From NCBI GenBank assembly GCA_964489735.1, contig CAZBAL010000004.1, positions 34,108 through 98,107 on the forward strand: a DNA stretch of 64,000 nucleotides. The letters run 5' to 3'. Source of the stretch: Andreesenia sp964489735. Lineage in GTDB: Bacteria; Bacillota; Clostridia; Tissierellales; Gottschalkiaceae. The notes beneath the pieces were generated by a model that had not been told where the DNA came from, searched no databases, and was given only the letters and a program-made list of their open reading frames with translations. Every line of letters begins with the position of its first letter. Position 1 is the stretch's first letter. Below are positions 1-7,500 of this stretch, in pieces. A program made the translations under genes and the position numbers.

Positions 1-366
1 AAGCCTTCAAACGATGAAAAACAGGAAGAGGAAAGTGATGATGGAATGATAACAATCGATGATTTCGACAAGATAGATATGAGAGTTGCTGAAGTAGTTA
101 AGGTAGAAAAGCATCCGGATGCTGATAGATTGCTGGTTATCCAATTAAAAGTTGGAGAGGAAGAAAGACAGGTAGTTTCTGGAATTGCTAAGTACTATGA
201 ACCTGAAGATTTAGTAGGAAAATCAGTTGTATTAGTTTACAATCTGAAACCTGTAAAATTAAGAGGTATAGAGTCTCATGGTATGATTTTAGCAGCAGAC
301 AAGGGCAAAAAGCTGACTATGGTCAGTACACTTGAAGAAATAAAAAGTGGAGCAAAAGTAAGATAG
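1..366 (+). CDS. metG: Methionyl-tRNA synthetase, C-terminal part (5' end outside window)
   Basis: The reading frame is open from base 1, so this is the 3' end of a longer gene. It begins with an acidic linker rich in Glu/Asp, followed by an OB-fold tRNA-binding domain of about 105 residues (IDDFDKIDMRVAEV...VSGIAKYYEPEDLVGK) typical of the C-terminal appendix of MetRS, which binds the tRNA elbow and dimerises the enzyme. Free-standing tRNA-binding proteins (CsaA/Arc1p-like) have the same fold, but the in-frame linker and the tatD-yabE-rnmV-rsmA order downstream match the B. subtilis metS locus. MetRS charges tRNA-Met with methionine in the cytoplasm. Confidence 0.88.
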   Translation, partial: KPSNDEKQEEESDDGMITIDDFDKIDMRVAEVVKVEKHPDADRLLVIQLKVGEEERQVVSGIAKYYEPEDLVGKSVVLVYNLKPVKLRGIESHGMILAADKGKKLTMVSTLEEIKSGAKVR

Positions 367-403
367 TTTAGCAATTGAGATAATATGAGAAAAAATTTAA
401 CCG

Positions 404-442
404 TAAAACCCTGGGCATCCATGTCCGGGGTATATGGTTTTA
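404..442 (+). other. Imperfect hairpin between metG and tatD
   Basis: CCCTGGGCAT (409-418) pairs with ATGTCCGGGG (421-430) through ten pairs including two G-T wobbles. An outer TAAAA (404-408) pairs with TTTTA (438-442) across an unpaired TATATGG on the right arm. There is no clean U-tract, so it is an intercistronic hairpin or weak attenuator rather than a standard terminator. The tatD ribosome binding site starts right after it. Confidence 0.5.
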
Positions 443-458
443 AAGGCAGGTAATTTAA

Positions 459-1226
459 ATGTTGATAGATAGCCATGCGCATATAGATGGTGAGGCTTTT
501 GATGAAGACAGAGATGAAGTTATAAGAGGATTTGAAGCTGCAGGAATTGAGGCAGTCATAGTTCCAGCAGCAGATTGGGATTCACTGTATAGAGTAACTG
601 ATTTGGCAAAAAAATATGACAATATATATGCAGCTGTAGGTATTCATCCGCATGATGTCAAGGAATTGAAAGAAGAAGATTTGGAGACTATAAGAGAGTT
701 AGCCAAGGATGAGAAAGTAGTAGCTATAGGGGAAATAGGCCTAGACTACTATTATGATCATTCTCCTAGAGATGTTCAGAAAGAGTATTTCAGAAAGCAG
801 ATACAGCTTGCAAAAGAGCTGAATCTTCCAATAATTGTTCATGATAGAGATTCTGCACAGGATGTATATGAGATTATTTCTTCAGAATATGATGAAAACC
901 TAAAAGGGGTACTTCATTCGTTCTCAGGAAGCATTGAAATGGCAAAAAAATATCTCGACATGGGATTCTATATTTCATTTGCTGGACCTGTAACTTTTAA
1001 GAATGCTGTCAGACCTAAAGAGGTTTCAAAAGAAATTCCTTTAGATAGACTCTTAGTAGAAACGGATTCGCCTTATATGACTCCCGTGCCATACAGAGGT
1101 AAAAGAAATGATCCTACCTATGTGCGATATATTGCTGAAAAAATTGCAGAGCTGAAAGAGATTGAGTTTGATGAACTTGCAAAAGCTACGACAGAAAATG
1201 CAAAGAAACTTTTTGGAATAAAATAG
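459..1226 (+). CDS. tatD: TatD-family metal-dependent deoxyribonuclease (YabD/YcfH type)
   Basis: The 255-residue protein has the TatD TIM-barrel metal ligands in order: DSHAHID (H-x-H) near the start, GEIGLDYYYD (metal-bridging Glu), VHDRDSA and LHSFSG histidines, and the final VETDSPYMTP aspartate. Family members hydrolyse DNA 3'-5' with divalent metals; the cellular role of the YabD branch is not well settled. The ATG at 459 follows a GGCAGG ribosome binding site. It sits between metG and the yabE-rnmV-rsmA group, as in B. subtilis, and ends in a strong terminator. Confidence 0.92.
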   Translation: MLIDSHAHIDGEAFDEDRDEVIRGFEAAGIEAVIVPAADWDSLYRVTDLAKKYDNIYAAVGIHPHDVKELKEEDLETIRELAKDEKVVAIGEIGLDYYYDHSPRDVQKEYFRKQIQLAKELNLPIIVHDRDSAQDVYEIISSEYDENLKGVLHSFSGSIEMAKKYLDMGFYISFAGPVTFKNAVRPKEVSKEIPLDRLLVETDSPYMTPVPYRGKRNDPTYVRYIAEKIAELKEIEFDELAKATTENAKKLFGIK

Positions 1227-1227
1227 A

Positions 1228-1257
1228 CCCTGAGGCTATTAGCTTCAGGGCTTTTTT
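1228..1257 (+). terminator. Rho-independent terminator of tatD
   Basis: The stem CCCTGAGGCT/AGCTTCAGGG with an ATT loop (1228-1250) is followed by a run of six T after one C. It begins 2 nt after the tatD stop codon. Confidence 0.92.
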
Positions 1258-1266
1258 AATTTTCAG

Positions 1267-1366
1267 NNNNNNNNNNNNNNNNNNNNNNNNNNNNNNNNNN
1301 NNNNNNNNNNNNNNNNNNNNNNNNNNNNNNNNNNNNNNNNNNNNNNNNNNNNNNNNNNNNNNNNNN
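1267..1366. other. Assembly gap (100 N)
   Basis: Exactly 100 N, the usual placeholder for a gap of unknown size. The ten bases before it (1257-1266) are identical to the ten after it (1367-1376, TAATTTTCAG), which suggests two contigs that overlap slightly rather than truly missing sequence. Confidence 0.97.
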
Positions 1367-1382
1367 TAATTTTCAGAAAAAT

Positions 1383-1396
1383 TTGATATTTATCAA
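1383..1396 (+). promoter_or_regulatory. FNR-type operator (TTGATATTTATCAA)
   Basis: This is a perfect match to the FNR consensus TTGAT-N4-ATCAA, with the symmetry extended one more pair (TTTGATA-TT-TATCAAA, 1382-1397). It lies about 60 bp upstream of the first twin membrane-protein gene, with TATTAT -10 candidates at 1415-1420 and 1426-1431, close to an activating class II position. The same 14-mer recurs at 28792-28805, and an FNR-like regulator is encoded at 9391. Confidence 0.7.
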
Positions 1397-1454
1397 AAAA
1401 ACTGTTAGATGAAATATTATTAGGGTATTATGAAAAAAGAAGGGGGTGTGTACT

Positions 1455-2213
1455 ATGTCGAATATGAATATTTATAAGGCTATTAGAATCGGTATTTTTG
1501 TGATGATTGTTACATCTTTATTGAGTTCAAATGCTAACAATTTTTTGGGGGAAGGCACGGCATCATCTTTGATTGTAATAGTATCTGGCGTAGTTTCATT
1601 TGGATGGACAATATTCATGCTTTATAAAATGTGGTCAGTTAGAGAAGTAAACTCTGGATTCAGACAGTATGCATTGATGGGGATTGCTGTAAACGTAATA
1701 GGTATGCTATTAGCAATTCTATCTGTTATATTTATTATTTTTGCTGGAATCACTGCTGCTATATTGCTGGGATTAAATCAGGGAGGACTATCCGGCCTTG
1801 GAATGGGTTACATAATATACTTCGTGTTGATGGGGATTGCTTTTGTTCTCATGCTTTATCTTACATTTAAAAGTTACAGTGGATTATACGACGGAACAGA
1901 GGAATTGTTATACAGTAACCCTGAAACTGTTGATAGTGTAAAGAGAGCAAATATATTGGAAATGCTCCCTAAAATTAGAAAAATTACAAAGAAATTATTT
2001 GTATATTTACCAATATTTTCTTTAGCAGTGTTAATTCTAATAGTACTATTATTATATCTTCAGTCTTCGATTGGTGCTTTTATATTAGTAGCAGGTCTTA
2101 TTGTAATTATGATAGTATCTATAGTTATGGGAATTATTTTTTATTCTAGACTGTATAAGTTCTGTTCTATTTCAGAGAAAGCGTTTGACAATCCGAGATA
2201 CTGGATGGATTAA
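1455..2213 (+). CDS. Multi-pass membrane protein of unknown function, twin copy 1
   Basis: I do not recognise the family. The 252-residue protein has about six hydrophobic segments in two blocks, split by a short soluble stretch around SGLYDGTEEL...NPETVDSVK and ending FCSISEKAFDNPRYWMD. The start at ATG 1455 is supported by the AAGAAGGGGGTG ribosome binding site and because the next gene begins with the same residues (MSNMNIYK); the in-frame GTG at 1446 lies inside the binding site. It is clearly paralogous to the next gene, sharing W-S-V-(R/K)-E-V-N-S-G-F-R, the TEEL/TDEL turn and the C-terminal motif. It follows an FNR-type operator and lies beside the assembly gap. Confidence 0.8.
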   Translation: MSNMNIYKAIRIGIFVMIVTSLLSSNANNFLGEGTASSLIVIVSGVVSFGWTIFMLYKMWSVREVNSGFRQYALMGIAVNVIGMLLAILSVIFIIFAGITAAILLGLNQGGLSGLGMGYIIYFVLMGIAFVLMLYLTFKSYSGLYDGTEELLYSNPETVDSVKRANILEMLPKIRKITKKLFVYLPIFSLAVLILIVLLLYLQSSIGAFILVAGLIVIMIVSIVMGIIFYSRLYKFCSISEKAFDNPRYWMD

Positions 2214-2379
2214 AAGAAGGATATAATAAAATTGGGGGATATATTATAGCTTTGATATTTGCTTTAATCTATCCTCTTTTTTTGAGTTTACTAATTGGGA
2301 AAGTGTATTTAGAATAGATACTCTGTTATGGCATGTTATGAAGTATTTAGAGCACTAAAAACATTGGAGGTGAATTGAT

Positions 2380-3210
2380 ATGTCGAACATGAATATTTAC
2401 AAAGTTACGAGAATAGGAATATTAGTCCTTCTATTGAGCGGTGTTTTAAGTATAGTGACTTCGATAGTATTTATGAGTAGCTATACTGCTCAGATGGTCG
2501 CTAGTAGTGTCGTAAGCATATTAGTTCTGGGATGGACTGTGTTTCAGGCATATAAAATCTGGTCCGTAAAAGAAGTGAATAGCGGATTCAGGAAATTTTC
2601 TATAGCAGGAATAATCATGTATATATTCACTATTTTCAGCAGTTTAGTCAGTATTATACTTGGTATAAGAAATATTGGAAAGCCACAGACTACAATGGAG
2701 AATTTTTCTATGGAAAGCCTTGAGATAACAGGAATTAAATCTATAGATAATATATTAAAAAATGCAAATACGGCTGAAGGTCTTTCCGATTTCAGAATGC
2801 TTGCAATAGCTGGAATAGTTATTGTAATAGTCAGTGGAATAATATCTATTTACTTAATGAACAGATATTACAGAGGGCTTTATTCAGGAACTGATGAATT
2901 GATACAGGACCATCCTGAAACTGTGGATGAACTGAAAAAGGTGGAGATACTTGAGCGTATCTCAGGCTTAGATACTATTACAAAAGTAGCACTGATATAT
3001 ATACCAATTGTTTTTATAGTGTTCATTGTCATAATTCTACTTATTACAATGTCAAATCCTATTTCAGGGTTACCAATGATTGGTGTTTTCTCACTGATTT
3101 CCATGGCACTATCGGTTGTTTACATTGTTTTCTATGTGAAGATTTACAAATTGTGTTCAGTATCAGAACAGGCATTCAGTGATCAGAGATATTGGGAAAT
3201 CAACAAATAA
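2380..3210 (+). CDS. Multi-pass membrane protein of unknown function, twin copy 2
   Basis: This 276-residue paralog of the preceding gene starts MSNMNIYKVTRIGI and has the same layout: N-terminal membrane helices, the SVKEVNSGFR motif, a middle insert (about residues 105-140) longer than in copy 1, then GLYSGTDEL, DHPETVDELKKVEILE and a C-terminal helix pair ending KLCSVSEQAFSDQRYW. GGAGGTG precedes the ATG by 8 nt. A 166-bp gap after copy 1 holds no gene. The pair probably arose by tandem duplication; function unknown. A strong terminator follows. Confidence 0.8.
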   Translation: MSNMNIYKVTRIGILVLLLSGVLSIVTSIVFMSSYTAQMVASSVVSILVLGWTVFQAYKIWSVKEVNSGFRKFSIAGIIMYIFTIFSSLVSIILGIRNIGKPQTTMENFSMESLEITGIKSIDNILKNANTAEGLSDFRMLAIAGIVIVIVSGIISIYLMNRYYRGLYSGTDELIQDHPETVDELKKVEILERISGLDTITKVALIYIPIVFIVFIVIILLITMSNPISGLPMIGVFSLISMALSVVYIVFYVKIYKLCSVSEQAFSDQRYWEINK

Positions 3211-3239
3211 ATATATTTGTCTAATGATTATTCATATAG

Positions 3240-3292
3240 GAGTCCTATACGGTATTGTTTTACTAAAATACTGTGTGGGGCTCTTGTTTTTT
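3240..3292 (+). terminator. Terminator after the twin membrane genes
   Basis: GAGTCC (3240-3245) pairs with GGGGCTC (3277-3283) and ACGGTATT (3249-3256) with AATACTGT (3267-3274), followed by TTGTTTTTTG. The rest of the 349-bp gap 3211-3559 holds only the yabE-like promoter, a leader hairpin and AT-rich sequence. Confidence 0.75.
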
Positions 3293-3434
3293 GTGTTTTG
3301 TTATTTCTTGAACCTACAGTCACTAACTAGGTTTTAAAGAGGAGTGTTTCTGGGTCTGCCATAAAGATATGCATATAATATATACAATAAAAATATAAAT
3401 AGTTACAAAAGGATAACAAAATTAAGAAAAAAAG

Positions 3435-3463
3435 TTGACAAATATTTTTTATAGGTGTAGAAT
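3435..3463 (+). promoter_or_regulatory. Sigma-A promoter of the G5/3D protein
   Basis: TTGACA (3435-3440), a 17-bp spacer and TAGAAT (3458-3463). The leader of about 90 nt contains a CTGTAAAT/ATTTACAG hairpin (3496-3517). Confidence 0.8.
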
Positions 3464-3559
3464 ACAAAAGTGGTCCAAATAAGGACTGAGAATAACTGTA
3501 AATTTTATTATTTACAGAATCTATTTTAAGATTTATTGAATGAGAAATAGGGGGATATT

Positions 3560-4210
3560 ATGAAAAAGAAATTAATAATAGCTAGTATGTCGGCTCTTTT
3601 AGCGACAGGAATTTTTGGATATAGTGCTGTTCTAGCAGATCAAGAAGTGGATAATGGAGTTTACTATACAACGGAAGATACAGTTGCAGAATTTGAAGTT
3701 GAATATGTTGATACTACTGACTTAGAAGAGGGAGTAGAAAACGTAGTTCAGGAAGGTGTTAATGGAACAAAGACTGTAACATACAAAGAAGTTTATGATA
3801 ATGGAAATATGGTTAGCAAGGAAGCTGTAAGTGAAGGAATCCTTACTGCTCCAGTTAAAAAAGTTATTCATAGAGGTGTTAAGCCAGAGCCTGTAGTTGA
3901 AGTTGCACAGAACACAGCACCTCCAGTAGAAAGTGGAGTTATATTCCAGGCTACTGCATATACATGGACAGGAAATCCTACAGCAACAGGAACAGTTGCA
4001 AGAGTTGGAGTAATAGCGGTTGACCCTAGAGTTATACCTCTTGGAACAAAAGTTTACCTTCAATACACAGATGGAACACCGATTGGATATGCAACAGCAG
4101 AAGATACTGGTGGGGCAATAAAGGGAAATATCATAGATATATACATGGATAGCTATAATGAATGTATTCAGTTCGGTCGTAGAAATGTTGTAGTTACAAT
4201 CGTAGAATAA
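3560..4210 (+). CDS. Secreted G5- and 3D-domain cell-wall protein (YabE/YocH-like)
   Basis: The 216-residue protein has a Sec signal peptide (MKKKLIIASMSALLATGIFG, cleavage near VLA). A G5-like domain follows (about 45-105, EGVNGTKTVTYKEVYDNG), then a C-terminal 3D domain (about 128-215) with its conserved aspartates (AVDPRVIPLGT, ATAEDTGGAIKGNIIDIYMD). Proteins of this build (YabE, Sps, Rpf-like) act on peptidoglycan during growth or resuscitation; 3D domains resemble lytic transglycosylase MltA. The place directly upstream of rnmV-rsmA is that of B. subtilis yabE. It has its own consensus promoter and a strong terminator. Confidence 0.88.
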   Translation: MKKKLIIASMSALLATGIFGYSAVLADQEVDNGVYYTTEDTVAEFEVEYVDTTDLEEGVENVVQEGVNGTKTVTYKEVYDNGNMVSKEAVSEGILTAPVKKVIHRGVKPEPVVEVAQNTAPPVESGVIFQATAYTWTGNPTATGTVARVGVIAVDPRVIPLGTKVYLQYTDGTPIGYATAEDTGGAIKGNIIDIYMDSYNECIQFGRRNVVVTIVE

Positions 4211-4255
4211 TTTTTAAAGAATCCAGGATAATATAATATAGATTATAATATATTT

Positions 4256-4303
4256 AGCGTCAGCTGAAGGAGGACATATGGAAACTCCTGGCTGACGCTT
4301 TTT
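4256..4303 (+). terminator. Terminator of the G5/3D gene
   Basis: AGCGTCAGC (4256-4264) pairs with GCTGACGCT (4291-4299), with an inner AGGAG/CTCCT stem, then TTTTT. The sequence inside also contains GGAGGA, but it is trapped in the stem. Confidence 0.9.
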
Positions 4304-4344
4304 GCGTTTAGATGATATAATGAATATATAGATGGGAGAGTATT

Positions 4345-4896
4345 ATGGTAAATATGATAAAAGAGATAATAGTTGTTGAAGGAAAAGATGATATATCAGC
4401 TGTAAAAAGAGCGGTTGATGCTGAGGTGATTGCTACTACAGGGTATCATATCAGTAAACAGACTCTGAACAGGATAGAAACAGCACATAAGAACAGAGGA
4501 ATAATAATATTCACAGATCCTGACTTTGCCGGAGAAAAGATAAGAGAGAGACTTTCTAAGATGTTTAAAAATGCAAAGCACGCATTTTTACCGCAAGAGC
4601 AGGCATTGAAAAAGGGCGATATAGGTATAGAAAATGCCAGCCCTGAGGATATAATATCTGCACTTGAAAATGCCAGAGTTGAGAAGATGGAGATTTTAAA
4701 CACTTTTGATAGAGAAGATATGATAAGCTTTGGACTGTCTGGAGGGGATGGCTCTTCAGTTAAAAGACAGAAATTAGGTAAATATCTTGGGATTGGCTAT
4801 GGAAATGCTAAACAATTTTTAAAGAGGCTGAATAACTACGGAATCAGCAGGGAAGAATTTATTGAAGGGATAGAGAAGATAGAAAATGAACGATAA
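4345..4896 (+). CDS. rnmV: Ribonuclease M5 (5S rRNA maturation)
   Basis: The 183-residue Toprim nuclease trims 5S rRNA precursors. Visible are the Toprim glutamate motif IIVVEGKDD near the N-terminus and the D-x-D motif FTDPDFAGEKIR about 50 residues later, then the family's C-terminal part. GGGAGAG lies 4 nt before ATG 4345; an alternative ATG (4354, third codon later) gives the usual M-x-K-E-I start. Its last 11 bases overlap rsmA, so the pair is translationally coupled as in B. subtilis. Confidence 0.93.
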   Translation: MVNMIKEIIVVEGKDDISAVKRAVDAEVIATTGYHISKQTLNRIETAHKNRGIIIFTDPDFAGEKIRERLSKMFKNAKHAFLPQEQALKKGDIGIENASPEDIISALENARVEKMEILNTFDREDMISFGLSGGDGSSVKRQKLGKYLGIGYGNAKQFLKRLNNYGISREEFIEGIEKIENER

Positions 4897-5767
4897 GAAG
4901 CTTTACTCACCTAAAACAATTAAAGATATAATGGATAGATACGGATTCAGATTTTCTAAGAAATTTGGACAGAACTTTTTAATTGATAAGAATATCATTG
5001 ATGGAATCTGTGATGGAGCAGAGATTACGGAAGAAGATGGAATAATAGAGATAGGTCCTGGTATAGGAGTTCTAACTTATGAGATGGCTAAGAGAGCTGG
5101 AAAATTAATTTCAATAGAAATAGACAAAAGTCTTGTTCCTGTCATAGAAGAAAATATGGAAGGTTTTGATAACTTCAGGCTTATAAATGAGGATGTTCTG
5201 AATTTGGATTTAAACAAGCTTATAGAGGAAGAGTTTGATGGGATGAATGTCAAGGTTGTTGCCAATCTTCCTTATTATATTACGACTCCAATAATAATGA
5301 AGCTGCTGGAGGAAAATCTGAATATAGATAGGATTGTAGTAATGGTTCAAAAAGAAGTTGCTGATAGAATTTCGAGCAGTCCAGGCAATAAGAACTATGG
5401 CGCCATCACACTTGCTGTCAACTACTATTCAAATGCAAAGACAATATTAAAGGTACCAAGGACAGTATTTATGCCAAGTCCTAATGTTGACTCAGCAGTT
5501 CTTTCGTTCGACATATATAAAAATCCTCCAGTAAAAGCTGACAACCCGACTCTTATGTTTAAGATAATAAAGGCGGCATTTGGTCAGAGGAGAAAGACCA
5601 TTATCAATGCAATTAATGCGGCGAATCTGGGTATAAGTAAAGAGAGAATTACGGGTATTTTCAATGAAATGGAGATTGATGTTAGACGTAGAGGCGAAAC
5701 TTTTTCTATAGAAGAATTTGCAAATATTTCAGATAGATTCAATGAAGAAATAAAAAGCGGTTCATAG
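4886..5767 (+). CDS. rsmA: 16S rRNA dimethyladenosine transferase (KsgA)
   Basis: The 293-residue enzyme dimethylates two adjacent adenines in helix 45 of 16S rRNA using S-adenosylmethionine. Motifs: FGQNFLID, SAM motif I EIGPGIGVLTYEM, acidic motif EIDKSLV, catalytic NLPYYITTPI, and the basic C-terminal domain QRRKTIINA. The ATG at 4886 lies inside the end of rnmV; the start MNDKKLYSPKTIKDI is typical. A metal-sensor gene follows 10 nt later. Confidence 0.95.
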   Translation: MNDKKLYSPKTIKDIMDRYGFRFSKKFGQNFLIDKNIIDGICDGAEITEEDGIIEIGPGIGVLTYEMAKRAGKLISIEIDKSLVPVIEENMEGFDNFRLINEDVLNLDLNKLIEEEFDGMNVKVVANLPYYITTPIIMKLLEENLNIDRIVVMVQKEVADRISSSPGNKNYGAITLAVNYYSNAKTILKVPRTVFMPSPNVDSAVLSFDIYKNPPVKADNPTLMFKIIKAAFGQRRKTIINAINAANLGISKERITGIFNEMEIDVRRRGETFSIEEFANISDRFNEEIKSGS

Positions 5768-5777
5768 GAGTGATAAA

Positions 5778-6074
5778 ATGTGCGAATTACTTAGTAATGA
5801 TGAAGCAGAGCAATTGTCTCAAATATTTAAGGCGATGGGAGATCCCACTAGACTTAAAATAATTAATATTTTAAGCCAGAAAGAATTATGTGTGCTGGAT
5901 ATTGCCGAGATGCTGGATATGACTCAATCAGCAATTTCGCATCAACTCAGAATACTTAGAAACTTAAGGCTTGTAAAGTACAGAAAAGAAGGAAAGCAGG
6001 CCATATACTCGCTAGATGACTGTCATGTCATGGAACTTTTTGGACAAGGATTAGAGCATGTGAATCACGCTTAG
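5778..6074 (+). CDS. ArsR/SmtB-family metal sensor with alpha-5 zinc-type site
   Basis: This 98-residue winged-helix repressor has a core FKAMGDPTRLKIINIL...MTQSAISHQLRILRNLRLV typical of ArsR/SmtB. The C-terminal helix carries D81-x-H83-x10-H94-x2-H97, exactly the D-x-H-x10-H-x2-(H/E) spacing of the zinc/cobalt/nickel-sensing alpha-5 site of SmtB, CzrA and NmtR. The alpha-3 motif is ELCVLD, keeping only the first Cys of the CadC-type CxC. A Zn(II)- or Co(II)-responsive repressor is therefore inferred. It follows rsmA by 10 nt; no cation exporter adjoins, and CopA is 4 kb away. Confidence 0.85.
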   Translation: MCELLSNDEAEQLSQIFKAMGDPTRLKIINILSQKELCVLDIAEMLDMTQSAISHQLRILRNLRLVKYRKEGKQAIYSLDDCHVMELFGQGLEHVNHA

Positions 6075-6169
6075 AGTCAAAACTTAATGGTTTCACTTTA
6101 TTAGTATTGGGTATAAATATCTGTGTAGAGTATAAATGAGCAATAATAAAATTGAAAGGATGAGAGATT

Positions 6170-6397
6170 ATGGCTAAGATTGTTTTATATGGAATGGCAA
6201 CTTGCCCGCATTGTGTAAATGCAAAGGAATTCTTTGACAAGAATAATATTGATTATGAGTATAAGGATGTTAAAGAGGATAAGGAAGCTAGAGCTGAATT
6301 TGTGGCAAAAGGTCACACAGGAGTACCGGTAATAGTTATTGATGATGAAGAAATTCTAGGATTTGATCAAGCTAAGATAGAAGCTAAACTCGGATAA
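6170..6397 (+). CDS. Glutaredoxin/NrdH-like thiol-disulfide protein
   Basis: This 75-residue thioredoxin-fold protein has the active site C-P-H-C near residue 12 (MATCPHCVNAKEFF), the cis-proline segment TGVPVIVI and the GFD turn. It resembles NrdH-redoxins and clostridial glutaredoxins that reduce ribonucleotide reductase or other thiols. AAAGGATGAGAG precedes the ATG. It converges on the DUF1858 gene across a shared bidirectional terminator, and other redox genes follow. Confidence 0.88.
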   Translation: MAKIVLYGMATCPHCVNAKEFFDKNNIDYEYKDVKEDKEARAEFVAKGHTGVPVIVIDDEEILGFDQAKIEAKLG

Positions 6398-6462
6398 TTT
6401 AATTCGATAAGCTTAAAAGATTTAGATAAATATACAAAAGGATGAATACGGAAGTATAAATT

Positions 6463-6493
6463 AAAGGGATATAGAACAAGTCTATATCCCTTT
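6463..6493. terminator. Bidirectional terminator
   Basis: A perfect 13-bp stem AAAGGGATATAGA/TCTATATCCCTTT with an ACAAG loop, with A-rich and T-rich flanks, lies between two convergent genes and can serve both. Confidence 0.93.
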
Positions 6494-6498
6494 ATATA

Positions 6499-6681
6499 TT
6501 ACGCATTTAAAGCTTTTATAAGTTCGTTAATATCCATTCCATGAACTTGAGCTGCTTGCTCTAGAGATTCCATCTGAGCAGAAGGACATCCTACGCATCC
6601 CATTCCGAATGACATAAGAATTCCAGCAGATTCAGGTTTTTCTCTCAATATATCTCCAATTAACATGTCTTTTGTTATCAT
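6499..6681 (-). CDS. DUF1858 small redox-disulfide protein
   Basis: The 60-residue protein starts MITKDMLIGDILREKPE and carries GMGCVGCPSAQMESLEQAA, the C-x-x-C signature of the DUF1858 family (hybrid-cluster-protein-associated redox disulfide domain). The start at 6681 is set by AGGGAGG 8 nt upstream; an in-frame codon further up (6702) lies before that site. The role is unproven; the family often sits beside or is fused to redox enzymes of anaerobes, matching the glutaredoxin and CcdA neighbours. Confidence 0.85.
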   Translation of the reverse strand: MITKDMLIGDILREKPESAGILMSFGMGCVGCPSAQMESLEQAAQVHGMDINELIKALNA

Positions 6682-6731
6682 TGAAAAGACCTCCCTAAAC
6701 ATATATTTCTATAAGACAATGATATCATAGT

Positions 6732-6795
6732 TTGACATAAAAGAGTATAAGTATATATAAAAAAAGTTGGTTTTTGAGATAAATACTAGTATAAT
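6732..6795 (+). promoter_or_regulatory. Tandem promoters of ccdA
   Basis: P1: TTGACA (6732-6737), 16 bp, TATATA (6754-6759). P2: TTGGTT (6767-6772), 17 bp, TATAAT (6790-6795). A perfect palindrome ATGATATCAT (6719-6728) sits just upstream, in the region shared with the divergent DUF1858 gene. Confidence 0.6.
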
Positions 6796-6831
6796 ATTGA
6801 GAATAGGAATTGATTAGAAAGGAGTGATAAA

Positions 6832-7500
6832 ATGGAAACAGGTTTTTTAGCAGTTTTTTTGGCAGGACTAGCATCTTTTCTTTCACCATGCGTAGTTCCG
6901 TTAGCTTCTGGGTATATAACATATATAACTGGTGCTATGGTTGAAAGTGAGCTAGAAGGCAAGCGATTATTCGCGTTTAAGAGAACTCTGCTGTTTGTAA
7001 GTGGATTTACAGTAGTGTTTATTTTGCTTGGAGTCACTGCCAGCAGCATAGGATACTTCCTGAATCTTTACAGAGACATCCTAACTAAGGTGGGGGGCAT
7101 ACTTCTGGTTGTTATCGGATTGAGCATGTTAGGTCTGTTTAAACTCAGGATAACAGGAAAGCAATTCAAGCTGCCGGTTGAAGTAGAATCACCATTCAGT
7201 TCTTTTGTTGTAGGGATGATTTTTGGAATAGGATGGACGCCTTGTGTTGGAGCGATACTGGGGTCAGTCCTGATATATGCAGGAAGTTCAGATAGCATTT
7301 TTGAAGGAGGGCTTCTGCTATTTGTGTATTCGCTTGGACTTTCTATTCCGTTTTTGATCAGTTCAATATTTATTGACAGAATAGGCGAGGTGTGGAAGTC
7401 AGCCGGAAGATATAGTGGAATAATATCAAAGATTATGGGAATCCTGATTATTCTGATAGGTATTCTCATGTTTTTCAATAAACTTTCGATATTTATATAA
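6832..7500 (+). CDS. ccdA: CcdA-family transmembrane thiol-disulfide transporter
   Basis: The 222-residue protein has six hydrophobic segments. Its two essential cysteines occur in the matching positions of helices 1 and 4: LSPCVVPL (Cys 20) and WTPCVGAIL. CcdA passes electrons from cytoplasmic thioredoxin across the membrane to extracytoplasmic thioredoxin-like proteins. AAAGGAGTGATAA precedes the ATG. The next gene is a thioredoxin-like lipoprotein, the expected partner. Confidence 0.93.
   Translation: METGFLAVFLAGLASFLSPCVVPLASGYITYITGAMVESELEGKRLFAFKRTLLFVSGFTVVFILLGVTASSIGYFLNLYRDILTKVGGILLVVIGLSMLGLFKLRITGKQFKLPVEVESPFSSFVVGMIFGIGWTPCVGAILGSVLIYAGSSDSIFEGGLLLFVYSLGLSIPFLISSIFIDRIGEVWKSAGRYSGIISKIMGILIILIGILMFFNKLSIFI

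Noticed and set aside
2328..2345. TGGCAT resembling a sigma-54 -24 box
   Set aside because: No GC/TTGC -12 partner occurs at the required spacing; no convincing -24/-12 promoter was found in any gap.
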